From: Chitinophagaceae bacterium
Lineage (GTDB): Bacteria; Bacteroidota; Bacteroidia; Chitinophagales; Chitinophagaceae
DNA length: 51,291 bases
NCBI GenBank assembly: GCA_025934485.1
Contig: JAICXX010000027.1
Location: forward strand, 1 to 51,291
Direction of reading: 5' to 3'
A program made the position numbers and the translations under genes. Below, piece after piece: positions 1-8,476 of the stretch (its first letter is position 1; each line of letters opens with the position of its first letter). The notes beneath the pieces are model-generated. The model worked only from the letters and a program-made list of their open reading frames with translations. It was not told the origin of the DNA and searched no databases.

Positions 1-719
1 ACCACGGGATAGCCGCCGCGCTCGCTGAGACCATTGATCACCTCGTCGTTGGCAAGTACGGTACCCAGGGCCTCGCACCAGTTGACCTCGCCATAGCCGC
101 AATAGGCCAGGCGATAGTGCATCAGGATCTCCTGCTGACGGGTAGGGTCGAAGCCAGCCCATTGGGCGGCATTGAATTTGATAGAAGCATCGCCAGGGCA
201 GGGATGGTTGGCATTGCCGTCCTTCTCGAAAAAGCGGACCAGCCATTCGATGGGTGCGGCCTTGCTTTCTCGTTTGTTGTAGAAGCTATCGAAAAGCTGA
301 AGAAAGATCCACTGCGTCCACTTATAATAGTCCGGGTCCGAGGTGCGGAAGGAGCGGTCCCAGTCGAAGCTGAAGCCTATCCGGTCCAGCTGCTGCCGGA
401 AGTTGGCGATATTGCTGTCGGTGGAAACGGCAGGGTGGATGCCATGGTCGATGGCATACTGTTCGGCGGGCAGGCCAAAGGCGTCATAGCCCATAGGGTG
501 AAGGACATTGTAGCCCTTGAGCCGTTTGTACCGGGCGAAGATATCGCTGGCGATATAGCCCAGTGGATGGCCGACGTGCAGACCTGCACCACTGGGATAA
601 GGGAACATGTCGAGGACATAATATTTGGGTCGGGAGGTATCGTTAGTGACGGTATAGGCTCCTGTCTCGGTCCATCGCTGTTGCCATTTTTTTTCAATAT
701 CGCCGAATTGGTACTCCAT
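1..719 (-). CDS. leuS: Leucyl-tRNA synthetase, N-terminal part (runs off left edge)
   Basis: Charges tRNA-Leu with leucine in the cytoplasm. The reverse strand reads from an ATG at 719-717 without a stop to base 1, about 239 residues. It opens with the LeuS-type N-terminus ([16 protein letters not shown]) and has the class I HIGH-type signature in the context [15 protein letters not shown] around residues 40-55, followed by the usual LeuS blocks such as [14 protein letters not shown]. The full enzyme is usually near 900 residues, so roughly the first quarter is here, up to the start of the editing region. It is divergent from ftsX across a 164-base gap. The family call is firm; only the end is missing. 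Confidence 0.96.
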   Translation of the reverse strand, partial: MEYQFGDIEKKWQQRWTETGAYTVTNDTSRPKYYVLDMFPYPSGAGLHVGHPLGYIASDIFARYKRLKGYNVLHPMGYDAFGLPAEQYAIDHGIHPAVSTDSNIANFRQQLDRIGFSFDWDRSFRTSDPDYYKWTQWIFLQLFDSFYNKRESKAAPIEWLVRFFEKDGNANHPCPGDASIKFNAAQWAGFDPTRQQEILMHYRLAYCGYGEVNWCEALGTVLANDEVINGLSERGGYPV

Positions 720-816
720 GTTCTAGATTTCTTCTCGTGTTGGGAAAAAGTTAAAAGCTTGTTTGTCTTCGTAATAATGCGGGTGGATCAATCGTTAGTA
801 AGGGGCAAAAATACAT

Positions 817-824
817 TATTTTTG
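817..824 (+). promoter_or_regulatory. Putative -7 element of the ftsX promoter
   Basis: TATTTTTG fits the Bacteroidota TAnnTTTG consensus and lies 60 bases before the ftsX start in the leuS/ftsX divergent gap. A weak -33 candidate (GTTAG near 793-797) is about 20 bases upstream. This is by inspection only. Confidence 0.4.
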
Positions 825-883
825 TCACCGGCGGCCTGCTGCGAGACCGCTGCATAGATACTAACCCAATAAAACAGGTATTC

Positions 884-1756
884 ATGGCGCAATTCGGAAA
901 AGGGTATGCCAAGCGTTCGACTCCATCGTATTTTATGGCCATTGTAGGCGTTTCTCTCGTGCTTTTTCTGTTAGGCATGTTAGGCTGGATCGTGATCAAT
1001 GCGAACCGGCTTGGGGAGAACTTTAGAGAGAATGTGGAAGTACAGGTGTATGTCCGGGAGAATATCTCCCCCAAAGACAGCGCTACCCTGGTACAATATG
1101 TCGCCGCCCAGCCGTATGTCAAGTCCTGGAAATATCTCACCAAAGAGGACGCCAAGAAGCAATTCCTTTCCGACGGCAACTCGGATTTCTCGACGGTGCT
1201 GGACAGGAATCCGCTGCCGGCCAGTGTCAATTTCCGTATCCGGAGCGAATATGCCAATCCCGACTCCCTCAATAAGATCAAGGCCGATCTGTCGCGAAAT
1301 ATCGCCGTCAGCGAGGTCCAGTACAACCAGAAACTGGTGTCGAATCTCAATGACATGATCCGCAGGATCAGCTTTATTCTCCTGGGAGTGGCCGTAGTTA
1401 TCTCCATCCTGGTCATTATCCTCATCGACAATACGATCCGGCTGGCCATGTTCAGCAACCGGTTTCTCATCAAGACCATGCAGATGGTGGGCGCCACGCG
1501 GTGGTTTATCGCCAAACCCATGGATGTCCGGGCCCTGATCAACGGCGCGATTAGCGGGCTGCTGGCTATCGGCGGCATCCTCGGCGTGATCTTCGTTTCG
1601 GAAAAATACCTGCCCGAGATCCGGGCGCTCCGGGATTATACTTTGCTTTCCGTGCTTTTCGTGGTCATCGTGCTGCTGGGGATCTGTATCAGCTTTATCA
1701 GCACCCATCGCAGCGTGGTGAAATACCTGAAGATGAAACTGGACGATTTGTACTGA
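884..1756 (+). CDS. ftsX: Cell division protein FtsX
   Basis: Permease-like partner of the ATPase FtsE; the complex sits at the septum and controls peptidoglycan hydrolases. The 290-residue protein has the FtsX layout: one N-terminal membrane segment (about residues 15-40), an extracytoplasmic domain (about 45-160, including the VEVQVYVRENIS strand and a YLTKEDAKKQF helix), then three C-terminal membrane segments with the MQMVGATRWFI motif typical of FtsX. The ATG at 884 starts directly after an A-rich leader. ftsE is not adjacent in this window, which is common in Bacteroidota. It is followed at 45 bases by the DUF3098 gene, so the two may be cotranscribed with uppP and the MFS gene. Confidence 0.95.
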   Translation: MAQFGKGYAKRSTPSYFMAIVGVSLVLFLLGMLGWIVINANRLGENFRENVEVQVYVRENISPKDSATLVQYVAAQPYVKSWKYLTKEDAKKQFLSDGNSDFSTVLDRNPLPASVNFRIRSEYANPDSLNKIKADLSRNIAVSEVQYNQKLVSNLNDMIRRISFILLGVAVVISILVIILIDNTIRLAMFSNRFLIKTMQMVGATRWFIAKPMDVRALINGAISGLLAIGGILGVIFVSEKYLPEIRALRDYTLLSVLFVVIVLLGICISFISTHRSVVKYLKMKLDDLY

Positions 1757-1801
1757 TACCTCTGTTTTTTCCTATATTGCAGGCCCAACACAGATTTTAT
1801 C

Positions 1802-2110
1802 ATGGCAACGACGAAACAACCAGCACCCGGTACCAAGGCCACCAAGGCTAAGACGGCTCCCGCCCAGAGGCCCAACACCCCCCTCTTTGGAAAAGAGAAT
1901 TACAAGTGGATGGCGATCGGGCTCATCGCGGTTGCCCTGGGGTTGATCCTAATGGGCGGTGGTAAAAGCAAAGACCCTAACGTCTTCAATCCCAGCGAAA
2001 TATACAGCTTTAGAAGGATAACCCTGGCCCCCATCCTCATCCTGGGCGGGTTCGTTATCGAGATCTTCGCCATCTTCAAGTCGGACAAGAAAGCAACTGA
2101 CAAGGCATAA
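1802..2110 (+). CDS. DUF3098 family small membrane protein
   Basis: A 102-residue protein with a basic, Ala/Lys/Pro-rich N-terminal tail (about residues 1-30), then two membrane helices (about 35-52 and 72-92) separated by a short loop containing the NPSEIYSFRRIT block conserved in DUF3098. The family is restricted mainly to Bacteroidota and has no assigned function. The position between ftsX and uppP is a recurring arrangement in this phylum (from memory) and suggests a cell-envelope role. It ends 9 bases before uppP, so cotranscription is likely. Confidence 0.85.
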   Translation: MATTKQPAPGTKATKAKTAPAQRPNTPLFGKENYKWMAIGLIAVALGLILMGGGKSKDPNVFNPSEIYSFRRITLAPILILGGFVIEIFAIFKSDKKATDKA

Positions 2111-2119
2111 GCCATCCAT

Positions 2120-2917
2120 ATGACCATAACGCAGGCCATCATCCAGAGTGTCGTAGAAGGGCTCACGGAGTTTCTCCCCATTTCCTCTACGGCGCACATG
2201 AAATTTGTCAACCCCATGATCGGGGTAGATCCCAACGATGACTTTTCGAAGCTTTTCGACATCGTGATCCAGCTACCCGCCATCCTGGCCGTCGTGGTCC
2301 TTTACTGGCGGAAGTTCTTCGATTTCTCCCGTTTCACCTTTTATCTAAAGCTGATCGTCGCGGTGATCCCCGCGCTGATCTTTGGGGCGCTGCTGAATAA
2401 ATACATCGATCGCGCGCTGGACAACCTCTATTTCATCGCCTGGGTGATGCTGGGTGGCGGGGTCATCATGTTATTTGTCGATGGCTGGTTCAAGAATCCC
2501 ACGATCGACGATGAGAAGCAGGTCTCCAATGCCGCGGCCTTCAAGATCGGCTGTTTCCAGGTCTTATCGATCCTGTTGCCGGGGGTAAGCCGCAGCGCTT
2601 CAACCATCGTTGGCGGGATGACCCAGAAGCTCACCCGTAAGGCGGCAGCCGAATTTTCCTTCTTCCTGGCTGTGCCGACCATGCTTGCGGCTACGGTCAA
2701 GAAGCTTTGGGATACGCACAAGGAGCATCCCGACGTCCTGAATCAGTCCCACGCGTCGATGTTGCTCCTGAGCAGTATCGTCGCCTTTTTTGTCGCCATC
2801 ATCGTGATCCGGTTCTTTATCGGCTTCATCAAGAAATATGGATTCAAGCCCTGGGGTTATTACCGCATTGTCGTCGGACTGGTGATGCTGTTCTTACTCT
2901 GGAGGGGCATCCTATGA
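2120..2917 (+). CDS. uppP: Undecaprenyl-diphosphate phosphatase UppP/BacA
   Basis: Integral membrane enzyme that dephosphorylates undecaprenyl diphosphate so the lipid carrier can be reused for peptidoglycan and other polymers; overexpression gives bacitracin resistance in other species. The 265-residue protein is the usual size and has both signature motifs: the glutamate-rich EGLTEFLPISSTAH (residues 13-26) and PGVSRSAST (154-162), plus about eight hydrophobic segments. Its TGA overlaps the ATG of the next gene (ATGA), so translation of the two is probably coupled. Confidence 0.96.
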   Translation: MTITQAIIQSVVEGLTEFLPISSTAHMKFVNPMIGVDPNDDFSKLFDIVIQLPAILAVVVLYWRKFFDFSRFTFYLKLIVAVIPALIFGALLNKYIDRALDNLYFIAWVMLGGGVIMLFVDGWFKNPTIDDEKQVSNAAAFKIGCFQVLSILLPGVSRSASTIVGGMTQKLTRKAAAEFSFFLAVPTMLAATVKKLWDTHKEHPDVLNQSHASMLLLSSIVAFFVAIIVIRFFIGFIKKYGFKPWGYYRIVVGLVMLFLLWRGIL

Positions 2918-4395
2918 CGGCGACTGCCTCCAAAAAGGTCATTACCGGCTGGGCCATGTACGACTGGGCCAATTCGGTGTATAACCTGGTGATCACTACG
3001 ACCTTCTTCCCTATTTATTTTACCCTTGCGACCAAAGATGCCTTCAAAGGAGATACCGTTCATTTCCTTGGACATAATTTCATCAACTCGGCGCTGTACG
3101 ATTATTCACTCGCGTTGGCGTATCTGATTATCGCGCTTCTTTACCCCATCCTGACCTCCATTGCCGATACCCGCGGTAACAAAAAGAGGTTTATGCAATT
3201 CTTTTGTTATATGGGGTCGCTAGGTTGTTCGGCATTATATTTCTTTAATGGCGCCAATGTATGGCTGGGCGTTCTTTGTTTTATCCTGGCTTCCATGGGT
3301 TTTGTCGGCAGTCTGGTATTCTATAATGCCTATCTTCCCGAGATCGCGGCTCCGGAGGATCAGGACCGCGTCAGCGCTAAGGGTTTTACCTTCGGTTATA
3401 TCGGCAGTGTGATCCTGCAGCTCCTCGGTTTCGTGCTGGTGCTCACGATCAAGTCCGATCCGTTTCTTGGCTCGCGGCTGACCTTTCTGCTCGTAGGCAT
3501 CTGGTGGGCCGGCTTTGCCCAGATGACCTTTGCGGTGCTGCCTAAAACAACCAGGGTCGCTGCCGCCCGCACCAATGTTTTCAGGACAGGCTTCGCCGAA
3601 GTTCGGAAGGTCTATAGGGAAGTGCGCAAATTAGGGGTAATGAAACGTTTTTTGCGGGCCTTCTTTTGTTACAGCATAGGCGTACAAACGGTGATGATGG
3701 CCGCCACGCTTTTCGGCAGCAAACTGCTGAGACTGGATAAAAATAAGCTGATCATCACGATCGTTCTTATCCAGCTGGTTGCCATTGTAGGCGCCATGTG
3801 GATGAGCAAGCTATCTGCCCGTTTCGGCAATATAAAGGTGCTTATTGGCTGCGTCGTGCTTTGGGTGTTCATCTGTATTTCGGCCTATATCACGGCGGGC
3901 ATGGCTGAACATCTCCACGATTTCCACGAGCGGATAACTTCCATTCAACAGGAGAAAGAAGATATTGCCGCCCGAAAGGCTTCTCTATCGGCCGACGAAT
4001 ATGACAGGGCTTCGGCGAATGTGGAAGCCCGGCTTTCGCGTGAAGAGCTCGATCTCGAGCCCCATCAGCGACCCATCGAATATTCCTTTTATGCGCTGGC
4101 GTTGGGCGTAGGTCTGGTGATGGGCGGCATCCAGAGCCTCAGCCGGAGCACCTACTCCAAGCTGATGCCCGATACCAGGGACACAGCCTCCTATTTCAGC
4201 TATTATGATATGACGGAGAAGTTCGCCATCGTTATCGGGATGTTCAGCTTCGGTTTTATCGAAGAGCTTACCGGCAGCATGAAGAATTCCGTGATCTTTT
4301 TGATCGTCTTCTTTGTTATCGGCATAGGCTATCTTTATTCGGCGCTGCGTAAACAACGGCAGGAGGCCGGCGCCGGCATTGCGGCGGCAGTGTAG
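2914..4395 (+). CDS. MFS transporter, UMF1/Atg22-like family
   Basis: Predicted 493-residue, 12-helix transporter of unknown substrate. The N-terminus (ITGWAMYDWANSVYNLV) and the following long first loop are typical of the UMF1 (unknown major facilitator 1) family related to vacuolar Atg22. A hydrophilic, partly charged stretch (about residues 330-385, KEDIAARKASL) breaks the membrane pattern in the middle. I chose ATG 2914, not the longer upstream reading frame, because a GGAGG lies 9 bases before it, it overlaps the uppP stop, and the extra upstream residues are an out-of-frame reading of uppP. Confidence 0.9.
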   Translation: MTATASKKVITGWAMYDWANSVYNLVITTTFFPIYFTLATKDAFKGDTVHFLGHNFINSALYDYSLALAYLIIALLYPILTSIADTRGNKKRFMQFFCYMGSLGCSALYFFNGANVWLGVLCFILASMGFVGSLVFYNAYLPEIAAPEDQDRVSAKGFTFGYIGSVILQLLGFVLVLTIKSDPFLGSRLTFLLVGIWWAGFAQMTFAVLPKTTRVAAARTNVFRTGFAEVRKVYREVRKLGVMKRFLRAFFCYSIGVQTVMMAATLFGSKLLRLDKNKLIITIVLIQLVAIVGAMWMSKLSARFGNIKVLIGCVVLWVFICISAYITAGMAEHLHDFHERITSIQQEKEDIAARKASLSADEYDRASANVEARLSREELDLEPHQRPIEYSFYALALGVGLVMGGIQSLSRSTYSKLMPDTRDTASYFSYYDMTEKFAIVIGMFSFGFIEELTGSMKNSVIFLIVFFVIGIGYLYSALRKQRQEAGAGIAAAV

Positions 4396-4444
4396 TTGCG
4401 TTCGGATGCCAGGCCTGCGGCGCTCACTTTAAAATTTTCTTTCG

Positions 4445-5326
4445 ATGCAGTTGTACACGATCAATACCGGCTTTTTCAAATTGGATGGCGGTGCTATGTT
4501 TGGCGTCGTGCCCAAGACGTTGTGGAATAAGGTCCAGCCTGCGGATGAAAACAATCTTTGTAGCTGGGCGATGCGTTGTCTTTTGATCGAGGACGGCGAA
4601 AAACTCATCCTGGTCGACAATGGTATCGGCGACAAGCAGGATGCGAAATTTTTCTCACACTATTATCTGCATGGCTCCGATACCCTCGATTCTTCCCTGG
4701 CGGCTCATGGCTTTCATCGCGACGACATCACGGACGTCTTGCTCACGCATCTGCATTTCGATCACTGTGGCGGAAGTATTGTGCGGACTTCGGACGGCCG
4801 GCTTGCGCCTGCCTTCCGCAATGCTACGTATTGGTCGCACTCGCGTCATTGGGACTGGGCTGTGAATCCCAATGACCGCGAAAAAGCTTCCTTCCTGCGC
4901 GAGAACATCCTGCCGATACAGGAAAGCGGCCGGTTGCATTTTGTCGATACACACGGCGGCTTTACTCCTGGCGTCGGCGCTGCGCCGGCCACTATTTCGA
5001 ATGTCATTCTGCCAGGGATCTCGGTGCGGCTCGTCGAGGGCCATACCGCGGCAATGATGCTGCCGCAGCTTTCTTATAAAGACCGCACTTTGGTCTTCGT
5101 CGCCGACCTCCTGCCTTCCATCGCGCATTTCCCGATGGCGTGGACGATGGCCTACGATATGTTTCCGCTGACGAGCATGACCGAAAAACGCGCGTTTCTC
5201 GATGAGGCTGCTGCCGGGGGATATGTACTCTTCTTCGAGCATGATCCTCTAAACGAGTGCTGTATTCCCGAGGCTACGGAGAAGGGTGTGCGGCCGGGGA
5301 AGGGATTCTCGCTGACAGGCATTTAA
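4445..5326 (+). CDS. Metallo-beta-lactamase-fold hydrolase
   Basis: A 293-residue cytoplasmic metal-dependent hydrolase. The binuclear metal site is complete: THLHFDH at residues 101-107, His200 in EGHTA, Asp221 in FVADL, and His266 in FFEHDP. The overall shape (long loop before HxHxDH and a His/Trp-rich YWSHSRHWDW block at 129-138) is like the lactonase/AttM-like branch of the superfamily, but substrate cannot be read from sequence. A damaged copy of its last 90 or so codons lies 2.1 kb downstream at 7441-7730, so the gene was once duplicated. It follows the MFS gene by 49 bases. Confidence 0.9.
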   Translation: MQLYTINTGFFKLDGGAMFGVVPKTLWNKVQPADENNLCSWAMRCLLIEDGEKLILVDNGIGDKQDAKFFSHYYLHGSDTLDSSLAAHGFHRDDITDVLLTHLHFDHCGGSIVRTSDGRLAPAFRNATYWSHSRHWDWAVNPNDREKASFLRENILPIQESGRLHFVDTHGGFTPGVGAAPATISNVILPGISVRLVEGHTAAMMLPQLSYKDRTLVFVADLLPSIAHFPMAWTMAYDMFPLTSMTEKRAFLDEAAAGGYVLFFEHDPLNECCIPEATEKGVRPGKGFSLTGI

Positions 5327-5623
5327 TGCGATTTGTTTCAAAAGCGGCGGAGAAGGCCGTGTCGTGGAGGAAGACCTTATCCATATCAAACCAACGGCCT
5401 TTGTGAGCGACTGCACCGATCAATGGATGGATTTCAGCAATAATCAACGACCACGCAGGGGAAACCGGTAGGTCAAGAGGTCAGTTCCGTTAACATCGAA
5501 GGCATCGATCCCGCTCGAGTATCCCAGATGGCGGCTGGACTCTGCCAAGGGCATAGAATGCCCCTACCGCATCTGCTCCCTCACTCACTCAGCAGGAGGC
5601 CAGCCGGATATTACAGCAATTAT
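5327..5623. other. Intergenic stretch, possible decayed coding remnant
   Basis: About 300 bases between the hydrolase stop and the first island gene. I see no tRNA, terminator with a T-run, or complete ORF. A short plus-strand open run at about 5365-5469 (reading VEEDLIHIKPTAFVSD and ending in TAG) has coding-like composition without a clear start and may be the end of a lost gene. A small GGGCAT/ATGCCC hairpin lies at about 5548-5562. Confidence 0.35.
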
Positions 5624-6085
5624 TTAATTCACCTCCATTTCGATGGAATTCGAATAGTCTTTATTCTTATCCGAATATAATTTCACCCTTCGACAACCGA
5701 TTTCTGCGCTATCGAAATCATAATCTTCTTTGTTTTCCCAAGAATATATTTTATTGCCAACCGAATCAAAAAGAAAAATCACAAGGCTATTCAAGCTACT
5801 TCTTTTATTAAACCTACAAGTGACCCTCTCCTTATATCTGCCCCAATAAACATCTTTTCCGTTTATCTCTATCCCGAGACGGTATGGCGATAAATCGCGT
5901 ACCTTGTCATGTCGTATTTCAAAACAATAATTATTACCTACTGATATGTATTCTGTGTCGACTTTTGGTATATATCCGTTGACCACACTTCCATTGCACT
6001 CGGAAAGCGTATAGCTCTCAGGTCGATTGCATTCCGTACCAAAAAGGAGAATTAGAAACGCCTGAAATAGGAAATTAACTTTCAT
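5624..6085 (-). CDS. Hypothetical lipoprotein
   Basis: A 153-residue protein I do not recognise. It begins with an export signal (MKVNFLFQAFLILLFGTEC) ending in a cysteine at residue 19, compatible with a loose lipobox, so it is probably a lipoprotein of the cell envelope. The mature part is beta-rich in appearance and has several cysteines (CFEIRHDK, VTCRFNKR, EIGCRRV). Base composition is clearly more AT-rich than the flanking housekeeping genes. It is the last gene of a short minus-strand run (6833 to 5624) with gaps of 11-14 bases. Confidence 0.65.
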   Translation of the reverse strand: MKVNFLFQAFLILLFGTECNRPESYTLSECNGSVVNGYIPKVDTEYISVGNNYCFEIRHDKVRDLSPYRLGIEINGKDVYWGRYKERVTCRFNKRSSLNSLVIFLFDSVGNKIYSWENKEDYDFDSAEIGCRRVKLYSDKNKDYSNSIEMEVN

Positions 6086-6096
6086 AACATCAATAT

Positions 6097-6279
6097 TTAT
6101 TTTGGCATGGGTTTATCTTCCACTACCGGATTTTTCCCCTTTTGAAACGTAGTCATTCCGGGAGCGAAATAGGGAGTTGTTCCTGCCGTGGGGTATGAGA
6201 TCTCATCCAAATTATTCATCAAGGTATTTCCATTACGCCCTGGGTATGGTTCTCTATGATGAGCTCGGCCGAGTCGCAA
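6097..6279 (-). CDS. Small ORF or 3' gene fragment, unknown
   Basis: A short reading frame of at most 60 codons (TTG at 6279) or 40 codons (ATG at 6219), ending 11 bases before the lipoprotein gene. The C-terminal half is Pro/Thr-rich (YPTAGTTPYFAPGMTTF, then EDKPMPK) and has no signal peptide or membrane segment. It sits between two plausible genes on the same strand, which argues for translation, but it could equally be the tail of a gene whose 5' part was lost. No family recognised. Confidence 0.35.
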   Translation of the reverse strand: MRLGRAHHREPYPGRNGNTLMNNLDEISYPTAGTTPYFAPGMTTFQKGKNPVVEDKPMPK

Positions 6280-6293
6280 TTATTGATCTTAAG

Positions 6294-6833
6294 CTAGGAG
6301 TCGCGACTTCTAACTCCAAAAATATTCAAGAACAGCGCGACTACTATCATGTAAACTATGTAATAGTTTCCCTTATATATATAATCCCCAAAATTACTAT
6401 ATGACGCTTTAGAGACTTCCCAATCGATGAAGGTTACAAGCGAGCAGCATAAAACAGCAGCAATAAGCAAGGCCAGATAAAAAAATGGCTCCAACTTAAC
6501 GTGCTTCACCAGATATTTTACAATAAAAAAATAGCCGATGAACAACCCAAGCTGCGCGAGAAAGCCAGCACCTGTACCTGAAAAAATGAGAATTATAAAA
6601 ACCTGCCAAAAGTCTAAAGCGTCATTGGAATACGCTGCAAACCGAGCAACAATTATAGAAGTCAAAACTTTAGAAAGAATTAATCCAAGTAAAAAAAACT
6701 TGACTTCTCGTTTTTGGCTAATTTCCACTTTTTCCATTTTTTCTTTATCACTGTCTTTAACGCTAGACTCAATGAGCTTATTACCACGGACCAAGGTAAT
6801 ACTATCCCCGGGATTCGGAAAGGAGTTATGCAC
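6294..6833 (-). CDS. Hypothetical integral membrane protein
   Basis: A 179-residue protein of unknown function. A charged, Lys/Glu-rich N-terminal region (about residues 20-45) precedes four hydrophobic segments (about 46-66, 75-108, 117-137 and 153-172). The codon usage is strongly AT-rich, unlike uppP or ruvC nearby, which suggests acquisition by transfer. It is the first gene of the 6833-5624 cluster. No homologous family is recognisable by eye. Confidence 0.65.
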   Translation of the reverse strand: MHNSFPNPGDSITLVRGNKLIESSVKDSDKEKMEKVEISQKREVKFFLLGLILSKVLTSIIVARFAAYSNDALDFWQVFIILIFSGTGAGFLAQLGLFIGYFFIVKYLVKHVKLEPFFYLALLIAAVLCCSLVTFIDWEVSKASYSNFGDYIYKGNYYIVYMIVVALFLNIFGVRSRDS

Positions 6834-6876
6834 CGTTGAATAGAGGTTAGCTACAGGTACAGCCGGCTTCGTCTAA

Positions 6877-7398
6877 TTAAAAAGCGTACCCGAGTGATAT
6901 ACCAAAAGTTATCTCCAGTTTCGGATCAGGATCGTTTACGAACAATAGCAGGGGAGCTGCCCGTAACACAATTGTCTTGTAAACCATATATCGATACCCG
7001 ATTCTGAGCACCCAACCCGAATAGAACGGCGGATAATGCCTGGGAGGTTTGGAAGAAGTATCGAGAAAATTTTTGCCAAATGATGCGGTCCAGCCAAGTC
7101 CCGTTTCGAAGAAGCTATTTCGCCTTCCCAACAATAAGCTTAGCTCCAATGGCAGGTTTATTATCGCGCTGGAGTCCTTGGTTCGATAGTCGGTCCCAAA
7201 TCCCATTCGGCCTGTCAAAAGACAACAGCTACTGTTAGGTTTTATTAAAATTCGGTCATAGTTGATCGACCAGATCCCACGGGAGTTTCCCAAGAATTCA
7301 AGATATGTAGTTTGATTTGTCTCTATCTCTGATTGCGCATTCACGTCTACTCGAAAAGCTACAAAGAAGCAAAAAAAGGCAAATGTCAGGAGTTTCAA
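6877..7398 (-). CDS. Hypothetical exported protein, probable beta-barrel/outer membrane type
   Basis: Unknown protein of about 173 residues. I place the start at TTG 7398 because from there the sequence reads as a good signal peptide (MKLLTFAFFCFFVAF, cleavage after NAQ). The open frame continues upstream to 7653, but those codons are the antisense of the hydrolase pseudogene at 7441-7730 and are unlikely to be translated. The mature part alternates hydrophobic and polar residues with many Gly/Tyr/Trp (GWVLRIGYRYMVY) and ends in phenylalanine (ISLGYAF), as small outer-membrane beta-barrels do. The native ATG may have been lost at the junction with the pseudogene. Confidence 0.55.
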   Translation of the reverse strand: MKLLTFAFFCFFVAFRVDVNAQSEIETNQTTYLEFLGNSRGIWSINYDRILIKPNSSCCLLTGRMGFGTDYRTKDSSAIINLPLELSLLLGRRNSFFETGLGWTASFGKNFLDTSSKPPRHYPPFYSGWVLRIGYRYMVYKTIVLRAAPLLLFVNDPDPKLEITFGISLGYAF

Positions 7399-7440
7399 TA
7401 GATAGATTTCCCGATAAGATACAAAAAAATCATTGACCCC

Positions 7441-7730
7441 GCAATGCGCCAGGTGGCTCCAAACGATGTCAGTTTTTCTTTTAAGAGTCGCACGCTTGTC
7501 TTCGTGGTCGACATGCTGCCTTGCATTGCGCATTTCCCTATGGCCTGGACGATGGCGCATGATAATGTTTCCTCTTGCCAGCGTGACCGAAAAGCGCGCG
7601 TTCATCGACGAGGCGACGGCTGGGGGATATGTGCTTTTCCACGCACGATCCACGTATCGAGTGCTGCGTGCCTGACGCGACGGAGAAGAGCATGCGGCCG
7701 GGGAAGAGGTTCCCGCTGGCAGTTATTTAA
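7441..7730 (+). pseudogene. Decayed 3' fragment of a metallo-beta-lactamase-fold hydrolase
   Basis: This stretch matches the last 90 or so codons of the intact hydrolase at 4445-5326. Shared blocks include RTLVFV, IAHFPMAWTMA, TEKRAF, GGYVLF, ATEK and the terminal RPGK before the TAA at 7728. The reading frame is broken at least twice: one extra base near 7563 (after AHD) and further indels near 7640-7665 (after YVLF). Nothing matching the 5' two thirds, including the HxHxDH motif, is present. It is therefore the relic of a tandem paralogue, with island genes now occupying the space between the two copies. Confidence 0.85.
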
Positions 7731-7792
7731 TGCTTTGCTCCTGATTTATTTGATTGGCCATAGCAAATTAGATTCGACCCATTTTTCGGCGC

Positions 7793-7811
7793 AACCGGAT
7801 AGCATCCGGTT
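7793..7811. other. Short perfect hairpin AACCGGAT/ATCCGGTT
   Basis: An 8-bp perfect inverted repeat with a 3-base loop between the hydrolase pseudogene and the next minus-strand gene. No T-run follows on either strand, so it is not a canonical terminator. Confidence 0.45.
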
Positions 7812-7835
7812 CGGCAAGGTCCGTACTTGAAACAA

Positions 7836-8345
7836 TTAGTTTTTAAGAGGCGGGGGTAATTTCACTTCATTCGTTGACTCGCTCCTGATCGCTTTTCCGC
7901 CAATATAAAAGCGCAAAAACGTATTCGGCTGCACATTAAATCCATCGGGGTAAAATACGACCACTAAGTAGCAATTCTCCAGGTTTAAGCCGGAGTCAGC
8001 TTTATCAAAAAGCAAAATGCTTGCAATATTAGCCTGCATTAAACTATCTGTTGAAAAAATAATTTCGTTATCATTATCCAAATGATGCGCGCTTAAAATT
8101 TTCTGCATGAATTGACAATCATCCAAGACTTCTTCTTTAAAAGATTCCCTCTTATATTTATTATTCATGTCTGCAAAGGACGTATCGTACATTTCCAATA
8201 TGCCTGATGTATCAAAATGCTTCAACTTATCTAGCACACTGAGCGTTGTCAATTTCATAAAATTTCGAGTATCGGTCTGCCCAAGACACGAAAGGTGAAT
8301 TACAGCTATAGACAGAATTGATAAAATTGATACATACTGTTTCAT
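7836..8345 (-). CDS. Hypothetical exported protein
   Basis: A 169-residue protein with a signal peptide (about residues 1-24, hydrophobic core SILSILSIAVIHLSC). Cleavage could be before Cys20 as a weak lipobox or after LGQ. The rest is soluble, mixed charged, with a FLRFYIGGKAI block near the C-terminus and no motif I recognise. AT-rich codon use matches the neighbouring island genes. It stands alone, 130 bases downstream of the next minus gene, with no visible promoter that I would trust. Confidence 0.6.
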   Translation of the reverse strand: MKQYVSILSILSIAVIHLSCLGQTDTRNFMKLTTLSVLDKLKHFDTSGILEMYDTSFADMNNKYKRESFKEEVLDDCQFMQKILSAHHLDNDNEIIFSTDSLMQANIASILLFDKADSGLNLENCYLVVVFYPDGFNVQPNTFLRFYIGGKAIRSESTNEVKLPPPLKN

Positions 8346-8476
8346 GATGTTTTAAAAATTGTTGCCTTCAAAGCGGCCATTTAATATATGATTTTCATCT
8401 TTTCGGCGGAAAGAGTTTCAGTTGGGGTCAAACAACCTCATGCCGCGACATATGAGTTTCATGCGACGTTCTCTCG

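Noticed and set aside
980..1708. Long minus-strand ORF of 242 codons
   Set aside because: It is the antisense of ftsX with His/Asp/Gly-rich composition typical of shadow frames in GC-rich genes; no family motifs.
7399..7653. N-terminal extension of the exported-protein ORF at 6877-7398
   Set aside because: The extra codons are the antisense of the hydrolase pseudogene; a signal peptide begins only at 7398.
8400..8460. Short minus-strand run reading RGMRLFDPN, reminiscent of Rhs core ends
   Set aside because: Only about nine residues and no further Rhs repeats, so chance is likely.
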